A stretch of DNA of 64,000 nt from SYAC01 sp046048055 (GTDB lineage: Bacteria; Planctomycetota; Phycisphaerae; Phycisphaerales; SM1A02): the NCBI GenBank assembly GCA_046048055.1, contig JBJOGW010000028.1:10954-74953 (forward strand). The letters run 5' to 3'. A model generated the notes under the pieces. The model made no database searches, was not told the origin of the DNA, and saw only the letters and a program-made list of their open reading frames with translations. Of this stretch, positions 33,785-43,331 are shown piece by piece. The position numbers were made by a program, and so were the translations under genes. The stretch's first letter is position 1. Each line of letters begins with the position of its first letter.

Positions 33785-36700
33785 ATGCCAACGGCCGCAC
33801 TGTCGCTGTTCCTCGCCCTGGCCGCCGACCCGTCGCAGGTCCGGCTTCCCCGCTATCCCGCCGCCAGCCCCGACGGCTCGAGCGTGGTCTTCAGCTGGCA
33901 CGGCGACCTGTGGCGGGTGCCCGCGGCAGGCGGCGAGGCCGTGCGGCTGACCACCAACCCGGCCGACGAGTCCCGCAGCGGCTTCACGCCTGACGGCACG
34001 GCGCTGGTGTTCGAGAGCGGTCGCGAAGGATCCCGCAATCTCTGGGTCATGCCCGCCGCCGGTGGCGAGCCGCGTCAGCTCACGTTTGGCGACGCGTCCG
34101 TCTCGCTGGGCGGCGTGCAGGTGGCCGCGGACGGGGCCATCTGGGTGACCGCGGACTCCATGCGCGAAGGCGATCTGTACCGCGCGCCTCGGCCCTACCG
34201 CGTGCCGCTGTCCGGCGGCGTGCTGGAGCGCGTGCATGACGCCTTTGGAAGCCAGCCGGTGGCATCCAGGGATGGCCGCGTGCTGTTCGATCGCGGAGGC
34301 AGCTCATGGCTGCGTCGCGGCTATCGGGGTCCCGACGCCCGAGACGTCTGGCTGTTCACGCCGGGCGCGCCCGTGGAGCAGGCCTTTCAAAGGCTCACCA
34401 GCTGGGCCGGCAACGATGGTCAGCCCCAGTGGATCGGCACGGACGCGTTCCTGTACCTGTCCGACCGGGATGGTCCCGTGAGTCTCTATCGACGGCCGGT
34501 GGATGCGGAACCTCAGTCCGCGGGCACACGGCTGACCGAATTGCCCGACGACATCACCGGCTACTCGGTCAGTGCCGATGGCTCCACGGTGTTCCTGACC
34601 TGCTGGGACACGCTGTACCGGCTGGACCTGCGCCGTCCGGGCGCGGTGCCGCAACCGCTGTCCGTGACCGCCGCCGGCGACGGCCCGGACCCCGTGGAGA
34701 CCAGGACGGTGAGCGCCGAGGTCACCGAGGCTCAACTGAGCCCTGACGGCAAGACCATGGCGTTCGTGGCCTGGGGCGACGTCTTCGTGCGCGCCATGGA
34801 TGACAAGTCACCCAGCGTGCGCGTGACCCATCCGCCGTTCACCGAGCGCGAGATCGCCTGGAGCGCCGATGGCACGCGCCTCTACTTCGTGAGTGACGCG
34901 CAGGGTCAGGACGACATCATGGAGGCTGTGGTGGCACGCACGCGGAGCGAGATCCGCAAGGAGGCGAAGGCTTCCTTGCAGCCCGCCGCGCCGGAACCCC
35001 TTGCGGAACCCGACACCGAAGCGGCCGATGCCGCCTCGGAGCCCGTGGAGACGGCCAAGCCCGCGGACGACACCACGAACACGGCATCCGCACCGGAACC
35101 CGCACCAGAGCCCGCATCCACCCAGGCCAAGCCCGATCCGCGGCTCGATCCGTCGCGCTGGACCGAGGCCGTGACCTTCGAGATCCGTCCGGTGGTGCAG
35201 ACGGCCGCGTCCGAGCGCCAGCCTGACGAGAGCCCGGATGGCAAGACGCTGGCCTTTCGCCGGGTGGGCGCTCTGGTGTTGCTGGAACGCGCCACGGGGG
35301 CCGAGCGCGTGTTCCGAGATGGATGGGACCAGTCCATCGACTGGTCCTGGAGCCCGGACGCGCGCTGGCTCGCCTTCTCGCAGGACGATCGTGACTTCAA
35401 CCGTGACATCTGGCTGGCGCCGGCCGACGGCTCGGCGCCACCCATGAACCTGACCCGGCATCCGGACAACGACCGCTCGCCGCGTTTCAGCGCCGACGGC
35501 AAGCTGATGGCCTTTCTCTCGGATCGCGTGGAGAACGAGTCCGATGTGTGGGTGCTGGCGCTGGATCCCTCGGTGGAGGCGCTCACGCCCGCCGAGACCG
35601 AGGCCTACTTCAAGAACGCGGGCGAGGCCGCCAAGAAGCGCAAGCCGCTGCCGGGTCCCAACGCCAAGCCGGACAAGAAGAAGGAGAGCGAGAAGGGCGA
35701 CGACGCCCCGGCGGAGAAGCCCGCAGCCGAGGCCGGACCCGACTATCGACTGGATGACGCCTATCTGCGTGTTCGTCGGTTGACACGGCTTGCAGGTTCC
35801 GAGGGCGGCCTGCAGATCACGCCCGCGGGCGATCGGGTCATCTTCAGCGGCAACGACGGAACGCCTGCCGTGCTCAGCGTGAAGTGGGACGGCAGCGACC
35901 AGAAGAAGGTGGCCTCGGGTGGCCGACCCTCGCAGATGTCGCTCACGGGTGACAAGGTGGTGGTGCTGAACGCTGGCCGGGTCAGCACGGCCCCGCCAGC
36001 CGGCGGCGAGACCAAGGCCGTGGAGTTCACCGCCATCACGCCCATCGATCGCGTGGCATGGCGCGACCACCGGTTTATCGAGGCGGCCCGCACCTTCGGC
36101 GAGGTCTTCTATGACCCCACCATGAAGGGACTGGATTGGCCCGCGCTGGTGGAGCGATACCGCGCTCTTGCCAACGGCGGCCGCTCCGACAGCGAGTTCG
36201 AGTGGTGCATGGCGCGTCTCATGGGCGAGCTGAACGCCAGTCACACCGGTGTGCGCGTGCCGGACGGGAGCGACGCGGGGTCACGGCGCCCCGCCGGCCG
36301 GCTTGGTGCCCGCACCCGTACGGTGCAGGGCGGCTTCGAGGTGCTGGCCGTGCTGCCGCAGGGACCGGCGGAGCGCAGCCAGACGCCTCTGCGGGCGGGC
36401 GACGTGATCACGGCCATCGCGGGCGAGCCCGTGAAGGCTGGCGATGCGCTGGAGGAACGGCTGCGAGGCCGGGTGGATCAGGAGACGCTCATCACCGTTC
36501 GGCGCGTCCCTGCAGGTGCCACCGAGGCGGTGAGCGTGGACTGCCTGATCACGCCCTGCAGCGGAGGTGCCGAGTCTGCCCTGCTCTACAAGGACGCGGT
36601 GGCCACGGCCGCTCGCCGGGTTCGCGAGTGGAGCGATGACCGACTGGGCTACATCCACATCCAGTCGATGAACCAGCCCAGCCTGGAGGACTTCGAGCGC

Positions 36701-37240
36701 GACCTGTGCGCCGCGGCCCAGGGCAAGGACGGGCTGATCGTGGACGTGCGCAACAACGGCGGCGGCAGCACGGCCGACCGCGTGCTGGCCAGCCTCATGG
36801 TGCAGCCGCACGCCTACACCGTGCCGCGCGGCGCCGATCCGGGATACACCGGCGGCTATCCGCAGGATCGCCTGTTCATCCAGCGTTGGACACTGCCCAC
36901 CAACATGCTCTGCAACGAGAAGAGCTTCTCCAACGCTGAGATCGTGAGCCATGCCTTCCGCAACCTGCGGCGCGGAACCCTGGTGGGCGAGCAGACCAAC
37001 GGCGGCGTGATCAGCACCGGCGGCGCACGGCTGGTGGACGGCACCACCGTGCGCCTTCCCTTTCGGGGCTGGTACACCCCCGATGGCGTGGACATGGAGA
37101 ACAACGGCGCCATGCCCGATCTGCGCGTGCCGGCGGATCCGGTGGCCGAGTCGCTCGACCAGGACGCGCAACTTCGTGCCGCGGTGGACGACCTGATGCA
37201 ACGCCTTCCGAAGGCGGATCAGTCCGGCAAGGCGGGATAG
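33785..37240 (+). CDS. Tricorn-type protease (beta-propeller, PDZ, S41 peptidase)
   Basis: Tricorn protease homologue of 1151 residues: a short N-terminal export-like stretch, two WD40-like/PD40 propeller regions (about 20-380 and 460-780), a PDZ domain (about 835-920) and an S41 serine peptidase domain (about 950-1130). The nucleophile is Ser1049 in SFSNAE, and VDVRNNGGGS and GWYTPDG blocks are present. Two inserts rich in Ala/Pro/Glu and Lys/Glu (about 400-455 and 610-655) are unusual. Tricorn cuts peptides released by larger proteases. The start has an AAGGAG ribosome site. The 3' end overlaps the opposing pyrophosphatase gene by 22 bp. Confidence 0.9.
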   Translation: MPTAALSLFLALAADPSQVRLPRYPAASPDGSSVVFSWHGDLWRVPAAGGEAVRLTTNPADESRSGFTPDGTALVFESGREGSRNLWVMPAAGGEPRQLTFGDASVSLGGVQVAADGAIWVTADSMREGDLYRAPRPYRVPLSGGVLERVHDAFGSQPVASRDGRVLFDRGGSSWLRRGYRGPDARDVWLFTPGAPVEQAFQRLTSWAGNDGQPQWIGTDAFLYLSDRDGPVSLYRRPVDAEPQSAGTRLTELPDDITGYSVSADGSTVFLTCWDTLYRLDLRRPGAVPQPLSVTAAGDGPDPVETRTVSAEVTEAQLSPDGKTMAFVAWGDVFVRAMDDKSPSVRVTHPPFTEREIAWSADGTRLYFVSDAQGQDDIMEAVVARTRSEIRKEAKASLQPAAPEPLAEPDTEAADAASEPVETAKPADDTTNTASAPEPAPEPASTQAKPDPRLDPSRWTEAVTFEIRPVVQTAASERQPDESPDGKTLAFRRVGALVLLERATGAERVFRDGWDQSIDWSWSPDARWLAFSQDDRDFNRDIWLAPADGSAPPMNLTRHPDNDRSPRFSADGKLMAFLSDRVENESDVWVLALDPSVEALTPAETEAYFKNAGEAAKKRKPLPGPNAKPDKKKESEKGDDAPAEKPAAEAGPDYRLDDAYLRVRRLTRLAGSEGGLQITPAGDRVIFSGNDGTPAVLSVKWDGSDQKKVASGGRPSQMSLTGDKVVVLNAGRVSTAPPAGGETKAVEFTAITPIDRVAWRDHRFIEAARTFGEVFYDPTMKGLDWPALVERYRALANGGRSDSEFEWCMARLMGELNASHTGVRVPDGSDAGSRRPAGRLGARTRTVQGGFEVLAVLPQGPAERSQTPLRAGDVITAIAGEPVKAGDALEERLRGRVDQETLITVRRVPAGATEAVSVDCLITPCSGGAESALLYKDAVATAARRVREWSDDRLGYIHIQSMNQPSLEDFERDLCAAAQGKDGLIVDVRNNGGGSTADRVLASLMVQPHAYTVPRGADPGYTGGYPQDRLFIQRWTLPTNMLCNEKSFSNAEIVSHAFRNLRRGTLVGEQTNGGVISTGGARLVDGTTVRLPFRGWYTPDGVDMENNGAMPDLRVPADPVAESLDQDAQLRAAVDDLMQRLPKADQSGKAG

Positions 37241-37833
37241 GCGGCCCGGTAGTCGGCCAGCGCGGCATCCACCACCGTGCGGGCCCGCTCCACGCCATAG
37301 ATCTGCCGCACCTGCACCGTGGGCTGCTCGCCCGGGCGCATCTTGTACGTCAGGAAGTAGTGCTGCAGCCGCTCCACCAGCCGTGACGGCAGCGCGTCCA
37401 GATTGCGGGCCTCGCTCCAGATCGCGTCATCCTTGAGCACCGCCACGATCTTGTCGTCGGCCTGCCCGCCATCCTCCATCAGCAGCCCGCCCAGCACGCG
37501 CACCTCCAGGATCACCTCGGCCCGGTTGATGGGACGCTCACTGAGCACGCACACATCCAGCGGATCGCCGTCCCCGTGCCGAAGCCCCGCCACCGCGGCC
37601 ACGCGATCGCCGCAGAGGGTGCGCGGAATGAAGCCATAGAGCGTGGGAGGCGTGCTGCTGGTGCGCTGCGGTCGGTCCACCCGAAGGAACCCGCTTCGCT
37701 TGTCGGTCTCGTACTTCACCAGGTCGAACGGCGTGATCTCGATGAACGCGTTGACAAGGTCAGGTGGCGCCGATCCCGCCTCAAGCCCGTGCCACGGGTG
37801 GGGACGGAAGCGATGGAACGCCGGCTGGCTCAA
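37219..37833 (-). CDS. ppa: Inorganic pyrophosphatase
   Basis: Soluble family I pyrophosphatase of 204 residues, hydrolysing PPi to phosphate and driving biosynthetic reactions. IEITPFDLVKYETDK and the metal site DGDPLDVCVL are intact. No ATG is available before the conserved region. The likely start is a TTG that overlaps the stop of the SWIM gene (TTGA). It is an operon member behind the SNF2 helicase and SWIM genes. Confidence 0.9.
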   Translation of the reverse strand: MSQPAFHRFRPHPWHGLEAGSAPPDLVNAFIEITPFDLVKYETDKRSGFLRVDRPQRTSSTPPTLYGFIPRTLCGDRVAAVAGLRHGDGDPLDVCVLSERPINRAEVILEVRVLGGLLMEDGGQADDKIVAVLKDDAIWSEARNLDALPSRLVERLQHYFLTYKMRPGEQPTVQVRQIYGVERARTVVDAALADYRAAYPALPD

Positions 37834-38723
37834 GCCTGCCCTTCCTCGATGCGGCGCCGCAGTTCGAGCGCGTCGGCGCGCAGGCTGTCCTGGATGCTCG
37901 CCAGCAATCCCACCATCGGAAACCGCCCTCCCAGCGGGCTGGCGCCCAGCCGCCGAAGCAGCGCATGCGGCACGTGGGCCTGGGCGGGCAGTTGCTCGAA
38001 GTCCGCCAGCTTGCGCCCGGGCCGCCAGAAGTCGTCCAGGCACGCCTCAAGCGGCGGCAGTTGGGCCTTCTGCGACGGCAGCTGCGGGCTCTGGTGGCTC
38101 TGGGTCACCCCCGTGGTGTGCACGGTGCGGGCCTCCTGCAGGCGCTCCAGCAGGGTGGGTCCGTCGAGCCCTCGCAGGCTGAACAGCGCCAGCGGATCCA
38201 CCTCCAGGCGCTCCGCCAGCAGGTAGGTCACGGCCACCACGTGCTTGCACGGCAGCTTCTCGCCACAGTTGCACTCCACCGCCAGTTCATTGGCCTCCCG
38301 CGGCAGCAGCGCGCAGCCACAGGCACTGAACGGCGCCTCGATGCTCTCGGGCATCTCGCCCACCAGCAGCTTGGCGGCGAAGACCGCCTCCCTGGCCATG
38401 GCGCGCACGACCTCGATCCACTGCTCGCGACTCAGGTGCGGCAGTGACAGGCGCACCGCGTACGGCCGCGCCGCACGACCCTGGACCAGGGCCTCCACCA
38501 CGTGCGCGTCCAGGCTGAAGCTGGCTGCCTGCCCACTGAGCGCGTACTCCATGCCAAGCACGCGCGCGCCGAGCGTGCTGCGACTCTCCACGGCGTCGAC
38601 CAGAGCCTTGGCGAACCATGGAAGGCCCTGCAACCCCTCCTTGCGACGGAACTTGATGCCATGCCGCACCCGGCGCGGGGCGTCGGGCTTGCGGGGCTGG
38701 CCCTGGGCGGGGTGGGCGCTCAT
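37830..38723 (-). CDS. SWIM zinc finger protein
   Basis: Protein of 297 residues with a SWIM zinc finger CNCGEKLPCKHVVAV (C-x-C-xn-C-x-H) near the middle, preceded by CGCALLPREANELAVEC. SWIM proteins of this type are regularly encoded next to SNF2 helicases and are thought to bind DNA or the helicase. The start overlaps the helicase stop (ATGA), so they are made together. Confidence 0.85.
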   Translation of the reverse strand: MSAHPAQGQPRKPDAPRRVRHGIKFRRKEGLQGLPWFAKALVDAVESRSTLGARVLGMEYALSGQAASFSLDAHVVEALVQGRAARPYAVRLSLPHLSREQWIEVVRAMAREAVFAAKLLVGEMPESIEAPFSACGCALLPREANELAVECNCGEKLPCKHVVAVTYLLAERLEVDPLALFSLRGLDGPTLLERLQEARTVHTTGVTQSHQSPQLPSQKAQLPPLEACLDDFWRPGRKLADFEQLPAQAHVPHALLRRLGASPLGGRFPMVGLLASIQDSLRADALELRRRIEEGQA

Positions 38724-41700
38724 GCTTCCTCCAGGACCGAGGTGCGAAGGCTGAGGATGTCGCGCAACTGGCCCGTGCTCAGTTCGGTCAGCCACTGCTC
38801 GCCGGCACCGATGATCTGCGTGGCCAGCTCGGTCTTCTGCTCGATCATCTGGTCGATGCGCTCCTCGAGCGTGCCGGCGCTGATCATCTTGTGCACGTTC
38901 ACGGTGCGCAGCTGGCCAATGCGGAAGGCGCGGTCGGTGGCCTGGTTCTCCACCGCCGGGTTCCACCAGCGGTCGTAGTGGAAGACATGGTTCGCCGCGG
39001 TCAGGTTCAGGCCCACGCCGCCCGCCTTCAGGCTGAGCACGAAGATGGGGGCCGTGCCCTCGGGATCCTGAAAGCGCGCCACCAGCTGGTCGCGCTTGGC
39101 CTGCGGTGTACCGCCGTGCAGGAACAGCGCCTCCACGTCCAGTTCGCGACGGATCATCGCCACCAGCAGATGGCCCATCTGGCGGTACTGGGTGAAGATG
39201 AGCGTGCGGTCGCCCGCCGCGATCACCTCCTCCAGCATCTGCATCAGGCGGATGCTCTTGCCGCTGCGCGCCGAGAGCGGCCGTCCGTCACCGGGCAGCT
39301 CGATCGGGGCGTCGGTGCCCTCCGCGGACTCCTCGGTCGGCTCGACACCGCCCGCGGCCACCACCGGATCCGGCGAGGCCACCTCGCGCAGGTAGTGAGC
39401 CGGGTGATTGCAGATCTGCTTCAGCTTGACCAGGGCGCTCAGCACGAGCCCGCGCCGACGCAGTCCCTCGGCCCGGTCCACCTTGGCCAGCATCTCCTCC
39501 ACCACCCGGTCGTACAGGGCCGCCTGCTCGCCGGTCAGCGGCACGTGCTGGCGTGTCTCAACCAGGGACGGCAGGTCGCTGATCACGTTGGAGTCGGTCT
39601 TGAGCCGCCGCAGGATGAACGGACGCACCAGATTGCGGAGCCGCTCCGCGCGGTCACGGTCGCGATGCCGCTCGATCGGAACCGCGAAGCGACGACGGAA
39701 CTCCGCCATGGGCCCCAGGTAGCCGGGCGTGCAGAACTCCATGATCGACCACAGCTCGGTCAGACGGTTCTCCACCGGTGTGCCCGTGAGGGCGATGCGG
39801 TTGCCCGCCTTCAGCGCGCGGATCGCCGCGGTCTGCTTGGTGGGAGGGTTCTTGATGTGCTGCGCCTCGTCCAGGGCCACGCGCCGCCACGACACCTTCT
39901 CCAGGCTCTCCTTGTCGCGAGCCACCAGCGCGTAGGTGGTGATCACCACGTCGCTGCGCTCCACGGTGGCCGTGAGCCGCTCCCCCTGCGGTCGCTCCAG
40001 GCCGTGATGGATGTGCACGGTCAGCTCGGGCGCGAACCGCGTGAGCTCGCGATGCCAGTTGCCCAGCACGCTCATGGGGCACACCAGCAGCGTGGGTCCC
40101 ACGCGTTCACCCTCGGCAAGTCGCTCACGCTCATGCTGCAGCAGCGCGATCAACTGAATGGTCTTGCCCAGGCCCATGTCGTCGGCCAGGCACGCGCCCA
40201 GGCCGTAGCGATCCAGGAACGCCAGCCAGCTCAGGCCGGCCAGCTGGTACGGCCGCAACGAACCCTGGAACAGCGCCGGCTGCTCCAGCATCTGCAGGCG
40301 CTCCGAGGCATGCGTGGGACCGAACACCTCGGCCACCCAGCCCTTGGCGTCCATGCCCAGGATGGGCAGGCCCTTGGCGTCCTCGACCGCGCCATGTGCC
40401 AGCCGCAGCGCCTCCAGCAGGCTCATCCGACCGCCGGGATGCTGCTTCAGGAACTTCAGGCCCTGCTCCAGATCCTCGCGGCGCACCTCGACCCAGCGGC
40501 CGTTCAACCGCACCAGCGGGCTGCCCTTCTTCGCCAGGGCCTCGAAGGCCTCGATGGAGAGCGGCTGGTCACCCAGCGCGATCTGCCACGCGTAGTTCAC
40601 CACGCTGTGCAGCCCCATGCCGCCGGGCCCCGCACCCCCGCCACCGGGGCCCTCCATGTCCATCGGCTCACCCTCGATGAACAGGCGGGCGCCCACGCGC
40701 GTGCTGGCCTGGGTCCACCAGTCCGGCACCAGCGACTGCACGCCGCTCTCCTGGAGAATGGGCCGGATCTCCCGCAGGAAGGCGTAGGCCTCGGCCGTGT
40801 CCAGATCCAGGCCGGTGGGTGCCGTCTCCTCCAGTGCGTCCTCGAGCTTGGGCCAGATGCGCGCCGCGCGGGCCAGCTCGCCCAGCAGCAGCTCCGCCGT
40901 CTTCTCCGCACCGCCACGCGCGCCACCCTTGCCCGAGGCCTGCTTCCAGACCGTTTCCGCGTCGATCACGGTCGGCGGATCGTCCGTGGTGACCAGGTGA
41001 AAGGCCAGGCGCCACGCATGACGGTCCTCCCCGCCTTCCTGCCCGCCAAAGAGGGCCGGCGGCGGCTCGACCAGTTCCAGCATGAGCCGCATCGGACGGC
41101 CCTCGCCGATGTCCTCGAGCAGGCCCAGCCACTGTCGCGCGCCGCGCACCAGGCTCACGTCGCCGGCGTTGGCCTGCGGCACCTCGGTGACACGGTCCAG
41201 CAGGCCGTGCAACCACGCCACATGCAGGTCGGCGGTGGCGTCGCGATCCTCGATGGCGTCGCGGTAGTTCTCCTTGACCAGCACGCCGCGCACGAAGCCG
41301 TCCACGCACGAGCCCAGGAAGTCCTCCAGCACCGCCCAGCCGTCGGCCTCATGCGAATCGGCCACAGCGCGGCAGAGCGGCGGCATGGCGGCCAGCAGCG
41401 TGGCAGCCTTCTCGGCGGTGCCCGCGTCGGCCAGCCATGGGCGCCAGCGGGCCTCCATGCGACCGCTGCGATCCTGCTGCACGGTCGGCACCACGCGCTG
41501 GTCTTCCAGCAGTTCCAGCGCCAGACGGGCCGCAGAGCACCAGTAGCGAAGCTCGTGACCCCCGCGATGATCCTGCTCGCCCCAGCGCGTCTCGAACGCC
41601 AGCAGCATGGGCAGCACCAGGGTGGCGGGCAGCGCCAGCGTCGGAATCTCGCACGCCTCCAGACGAAGGTCGCGCTCGGCATCCAGGTTCAGCCCCAGGT

Positions 41701-41959
41701 CGGCCACAAGCCGGTCGCTGGGCGAGGGTCGATCGCTCTCGAATGGCAGCACCAGTGGAAGGCAAGACGGGCTGGCCTGATCCAGCGCCAGCCCCAGCTC
41801 CGCGGCCGCAGCGCGGATGCCCTCCTCACTTGCCGCAAAGGCGTGTGGGACCAGAGCGTCGCCTTCGACGAGGGCCTTGGCGCCGGCCGCGTACGCCTCC
41901 GCCGATTCCGCCCAGAGATGAAGGTGCTGCTGGTGCCAGTTGGCGTGAAGGACGAACAT
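38720..41959 (-). CDS. SNF2/HepA-type DEAD/DEAH helicase
   Basis: Large SNF2 family ATPase of 1079 residues. The N-terminal 550 residues are a bacterial SNF2-associated region; the ATPase core follows with motif I DDMGLGKTIQ, motif II LDEAQHIKNP, motif III TGTPVENRL and motif VI QATDRAFRIGQ (in ATDRAFRIGQL). Such proteins translocate on DNA or remodel RNA polymerase. The ATG giving MFVLHANWHQ is chosen. An ATG 36 nt upstream would begin on the last base of tRNA-Lys. It probably shares the tRNA-Lys promoter. Confidence 0.9.
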   Translation of the reverse strand: MFVLHANWHQQHLHLWAESAEAYAAGAKALVEGDALVPHAFAASEEGIRAAAAELGLALDQASPSCLPLVLPFESDRPSPSDRLVADLGLNLDAERDLRLEACEIPTLALPATLVLPMLLAFETRWGEQDHRGGHELRYWCSAARLALELLEDQRVVPTVQQDRSGRMEARWRPWLADAGTAEKAATLLAAMPPLCRAVADSHEADGWAVLEDFLGSCVDGFVRGVLVKENYRDAIEDRDATADLHVAWLHGLLDRVTEVPQANAGDVSLVRGARQWLGLLEDIGEGRPMRLMLELVEPPPALFGGQEGGEDRHAWRLAFHLVTTDDPPTVIDAETVWKQASGKGGARGGAEKTAELLLGELARAARIWPKLEDALEETAPTGLDLDTAEAYAFLREIRPILQESGVQSLVPDWWTQASTRVGARLFIEGEPMDMEGPGGGGAGPGGMGLHSVVNYAWQIALGDQPLSIEAFEALAKKGSPLVRLNGRWVEVRREDLEQGLKFLKQHPGGRMSLLEALRLAHGAVEDAKGLPILGMDAKGWVAEVFGPTHASERLQMLEQPALFQGSLRPYQLAGLSWLAFLDRYGLGACLADDMGLGKTIQLIALLQHERERLAEGERVGPTLLVCPMSVLGNWHRELTRFAPELTVHIHHGLERPQGERLTATVERSDVVITTYALVARDKESLEKVSWRRVALDEAQHIKNPPTKQTAAIRALKAGNRIALTGTPVENRLTELWSIMEFCTPGYLGPMAEFRRRFAVPIERHRDRDRAERLRNLVRPFILRRLKTDSNVISDLPSLVETRQHVPLTGEQAALYDRVVEEMLAKVDRAEGLRRRGLVLSALVKLKQICNHPAHYLREVASPDPVVAAGGVEPTEESAEGTDAPIELPGDGRPLSARSGKSIRLMQMLEEVIAAGDRTLIFTQYRQMGHLLVAMIRRELDVEALFLHGGTPQAKRDQLVARFQDPEGTAPIFVLSLKAGGVGLNLTAANHVFHYDRWWNPAVENQATDRAFRIGQLRTVNVHKMISAGTLEERIDQMIEQKTELATQIIGAGEQWLTELSTGQLRDILSLRTSVLEEA

Positions 41960-41994
41960 GCTTGGAGCGGCGAGTCGGTGTGGAGAAGGGCTCA

Positions 41995-42067
41995 TGATTG
42001 CGCTGGGGCTCGAACCCAGGACCTGCCGGTTAAAAGCCGGCTGCTCTACCAACTGAGCTACGCAATC
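41995..42067 (-). tRNA. tRNA-Lys (anticodon TTT)
   Basis: Complete cloverleaf of 73 nt on the minus strand: acceptor GATTGCG/CGCAATC with discriminator A, D-arm GCTC/GAGC, anticodon stem GCCGG/CCGGC with loop CTTTTAA (anticodon TTT), T-arm CTGGG-TTCGAGC-CCCAG. CCA is not encoded. A possible -10 TATCCT lies about 15 nt upstream. Confidence 0.96.
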
Positions 42068-42115
42068 GCGCGGATCGAAGAGGATAGCGGGGACCCCGAT
42101 ACCCCCCATTCCGAG

Positions 42116-42277
42116 ATGCTCAAGAATGAAGTTCTCGGACTATTACACCTTCGAGATTGCTTCACACGCCTAATTTATAGGAACGAGCGCATCGAAGCCG
42201 ACATGCTGGAGTCCGAAAATAGCGTCGCAATTCGTCGAAAATCATCGCACAGAGCGAGGTTTCAAACCGAAGGTTGA
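42116..42277 (+). CDS. Doubtful small ORF in AT-rich stretch
   Basis: A 53-codon frame in the visibly AT-richer stretch between tRNA-Lys and the Xer gene. The translation is charged (many Arg and Glu) and has no motif; no Shine-Dalgarno or TANNNT element precedes it. It may be a remnant or chance. The rest of this gap (42278-42344) holds a hairpin with a TCCTCGA/TCGAGGA stem (42291-42324). Confidence 0.15.
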   Translation: MLKNEVLGLLHLRDCFTRLIYRNERIEADMLESENSVAIRRKSSHRARFQTEG

Positions 42278-42344
42278 GACTGATAAGCGTTCCTCGACCC
42301 GCACCGTGTGGGTGGACTCGAGGACGCCTCGGGAGGCACATGTC

Positions 42345-43331
42345 ATGGAAAGCAACCTGCCCATCGTCGATCGCTTCGTGGCCTACCTGTCCAACGAGCG
42401 GCACTTCAGCCCCTACACCGGCCGCTGCTACGGGCTGGACCTGCGTCAATTCGCGGATCACATCGCCACCGAGGCCGGGCTGGACATCACGATGGACGCC
42501 GAAAAGGCCGCGCTGGAATCGCGCAAGCCCGATCCGCGCGGCGACACCGTGACGGGCCGCATCCTGGCCTGCGACGTGGACATGATCCGCGGCTTCCTGC
42601 AGCGGTTGAGCGAGCAGAACTACTCCGTGGCCACCATGGCCCGCAAGATCGCCACGCTGCGGTCCTTTCACAAGTGGATGGAACGCACCGGTCACGCCAC
42701 CAGCAATCCCATGACGCTGATCCGCTCGCCCAAGCAGCCCAAGCGGCTGCCCAAGGCGATCACCGTGGACCAGATCGAGCGGTTGCTGGCCGCACCCGAC
42801 GCCAACGAACTGCTCGGGGCCCGTGACCGCGCCATCCTGGAAGCCCTCTACTCCACTGGCATGCGCGTGAGCGAAGTGGTGGGCCTGAATCGCGGCGACC
42901 TGAACGAGAGCGGCGAGTGCGTGCACATTCGCGGCAAGGGCAAGCGCGAGCGCATGGCACCGCTGGGTGGGCACGCCATGGCGGCCGTGCGGCACTACGT
43001 GAAGCTGCTGGACACCGAGAAGGGCTCGCTGCCCTCGGGCCCCACGGCCCCGCTGTTCATCAACAAGAACGGCACGCGGCTGAGCACGCGTTCGGTGCGC
43101 CGCAAGGTGGCCAAGTATCTCACGCAGGCCGGGCTGGATCCGGACATCAGCCCGCACACCATTCGCCACAGTTTCGCCACCCACATGCTGGACAACGGCG
43201 CGGACCTGCGGAGCGTGCAGGAACTGCTGGGTCACCAGAGTCTCAGCAGCACGCAGGTGTACACCCATCTCACCTCGGGTCGCATGCGCGAGGCCTACGA
43301 CAAGGCTCACCCGCGGGCCGAGGCGGGCTGA
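42345..43331 (+). CDS. xerC: Xer-type tyrosine recombinase
   Basis: Site-specific recombinase of 328 residues, of the kind that resolves chromosome dimers at dif with FtsK. The catalytic set is complete: Arg174 in STGMRVSE, Lys in GKGKRER, His271 and Arg274 in HTIRHSFATH, a His in LLGHQSL and Tyr306 in QVYTHL. It is about 30 residues longer than E. coli XerC/D because of an insertion in the N-terminal core-binding domain (about 45-75). XerC and XerD cannot be told apart here. A GGGAGG lies 13 nt before the ATG. Its 3' end overlaps purK by 25 bp. Confidence 0.9.
   Translation: MESNLPIVDRFVAYLSNERHFSPYTGRCYGLDLRQFADHIATEAGLDITMDAEKAALESRKPDPRGDTVTGRILACDVDMIRGFLQRLSEQNYSVATMARKIATLRSFHKWMERTGHATSNPMTLIRSPKQPKRLPKAITVDQIERLLAAPDANELLGARDRAILEALYSTGMRVSEVVGLNRGDLNESGECVHIRGKGKRERMAPLGGHAMAAVRHYVKLLDTEKGSLPSGPTAPLFINKNGTRLSTRSVRRKVAKYLTQAGLDPDISPHTIRHSFATHMLDNGADLRSVQELLGHQSLSSTQVYTHLTSGRMREAYDKAHPRAEAG

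Noticed and set aside
38891..42277. A 1128-codon open frame antisense to the SNF2 helicase gene
   Set aside because: Its translation is rich in His, Gln, Arg and Ala with no domain, typical of the antisense of a GC-rich gene. The helicase on the other strand has complete motifs.
42345..43331. Xer recombinase as a mobile-element integrase
   Set aside because: It has the length and motifs of a chromosomal Xer protein. No att repeats, excisionase or cargo genes flank it, and purine genes follow directly.
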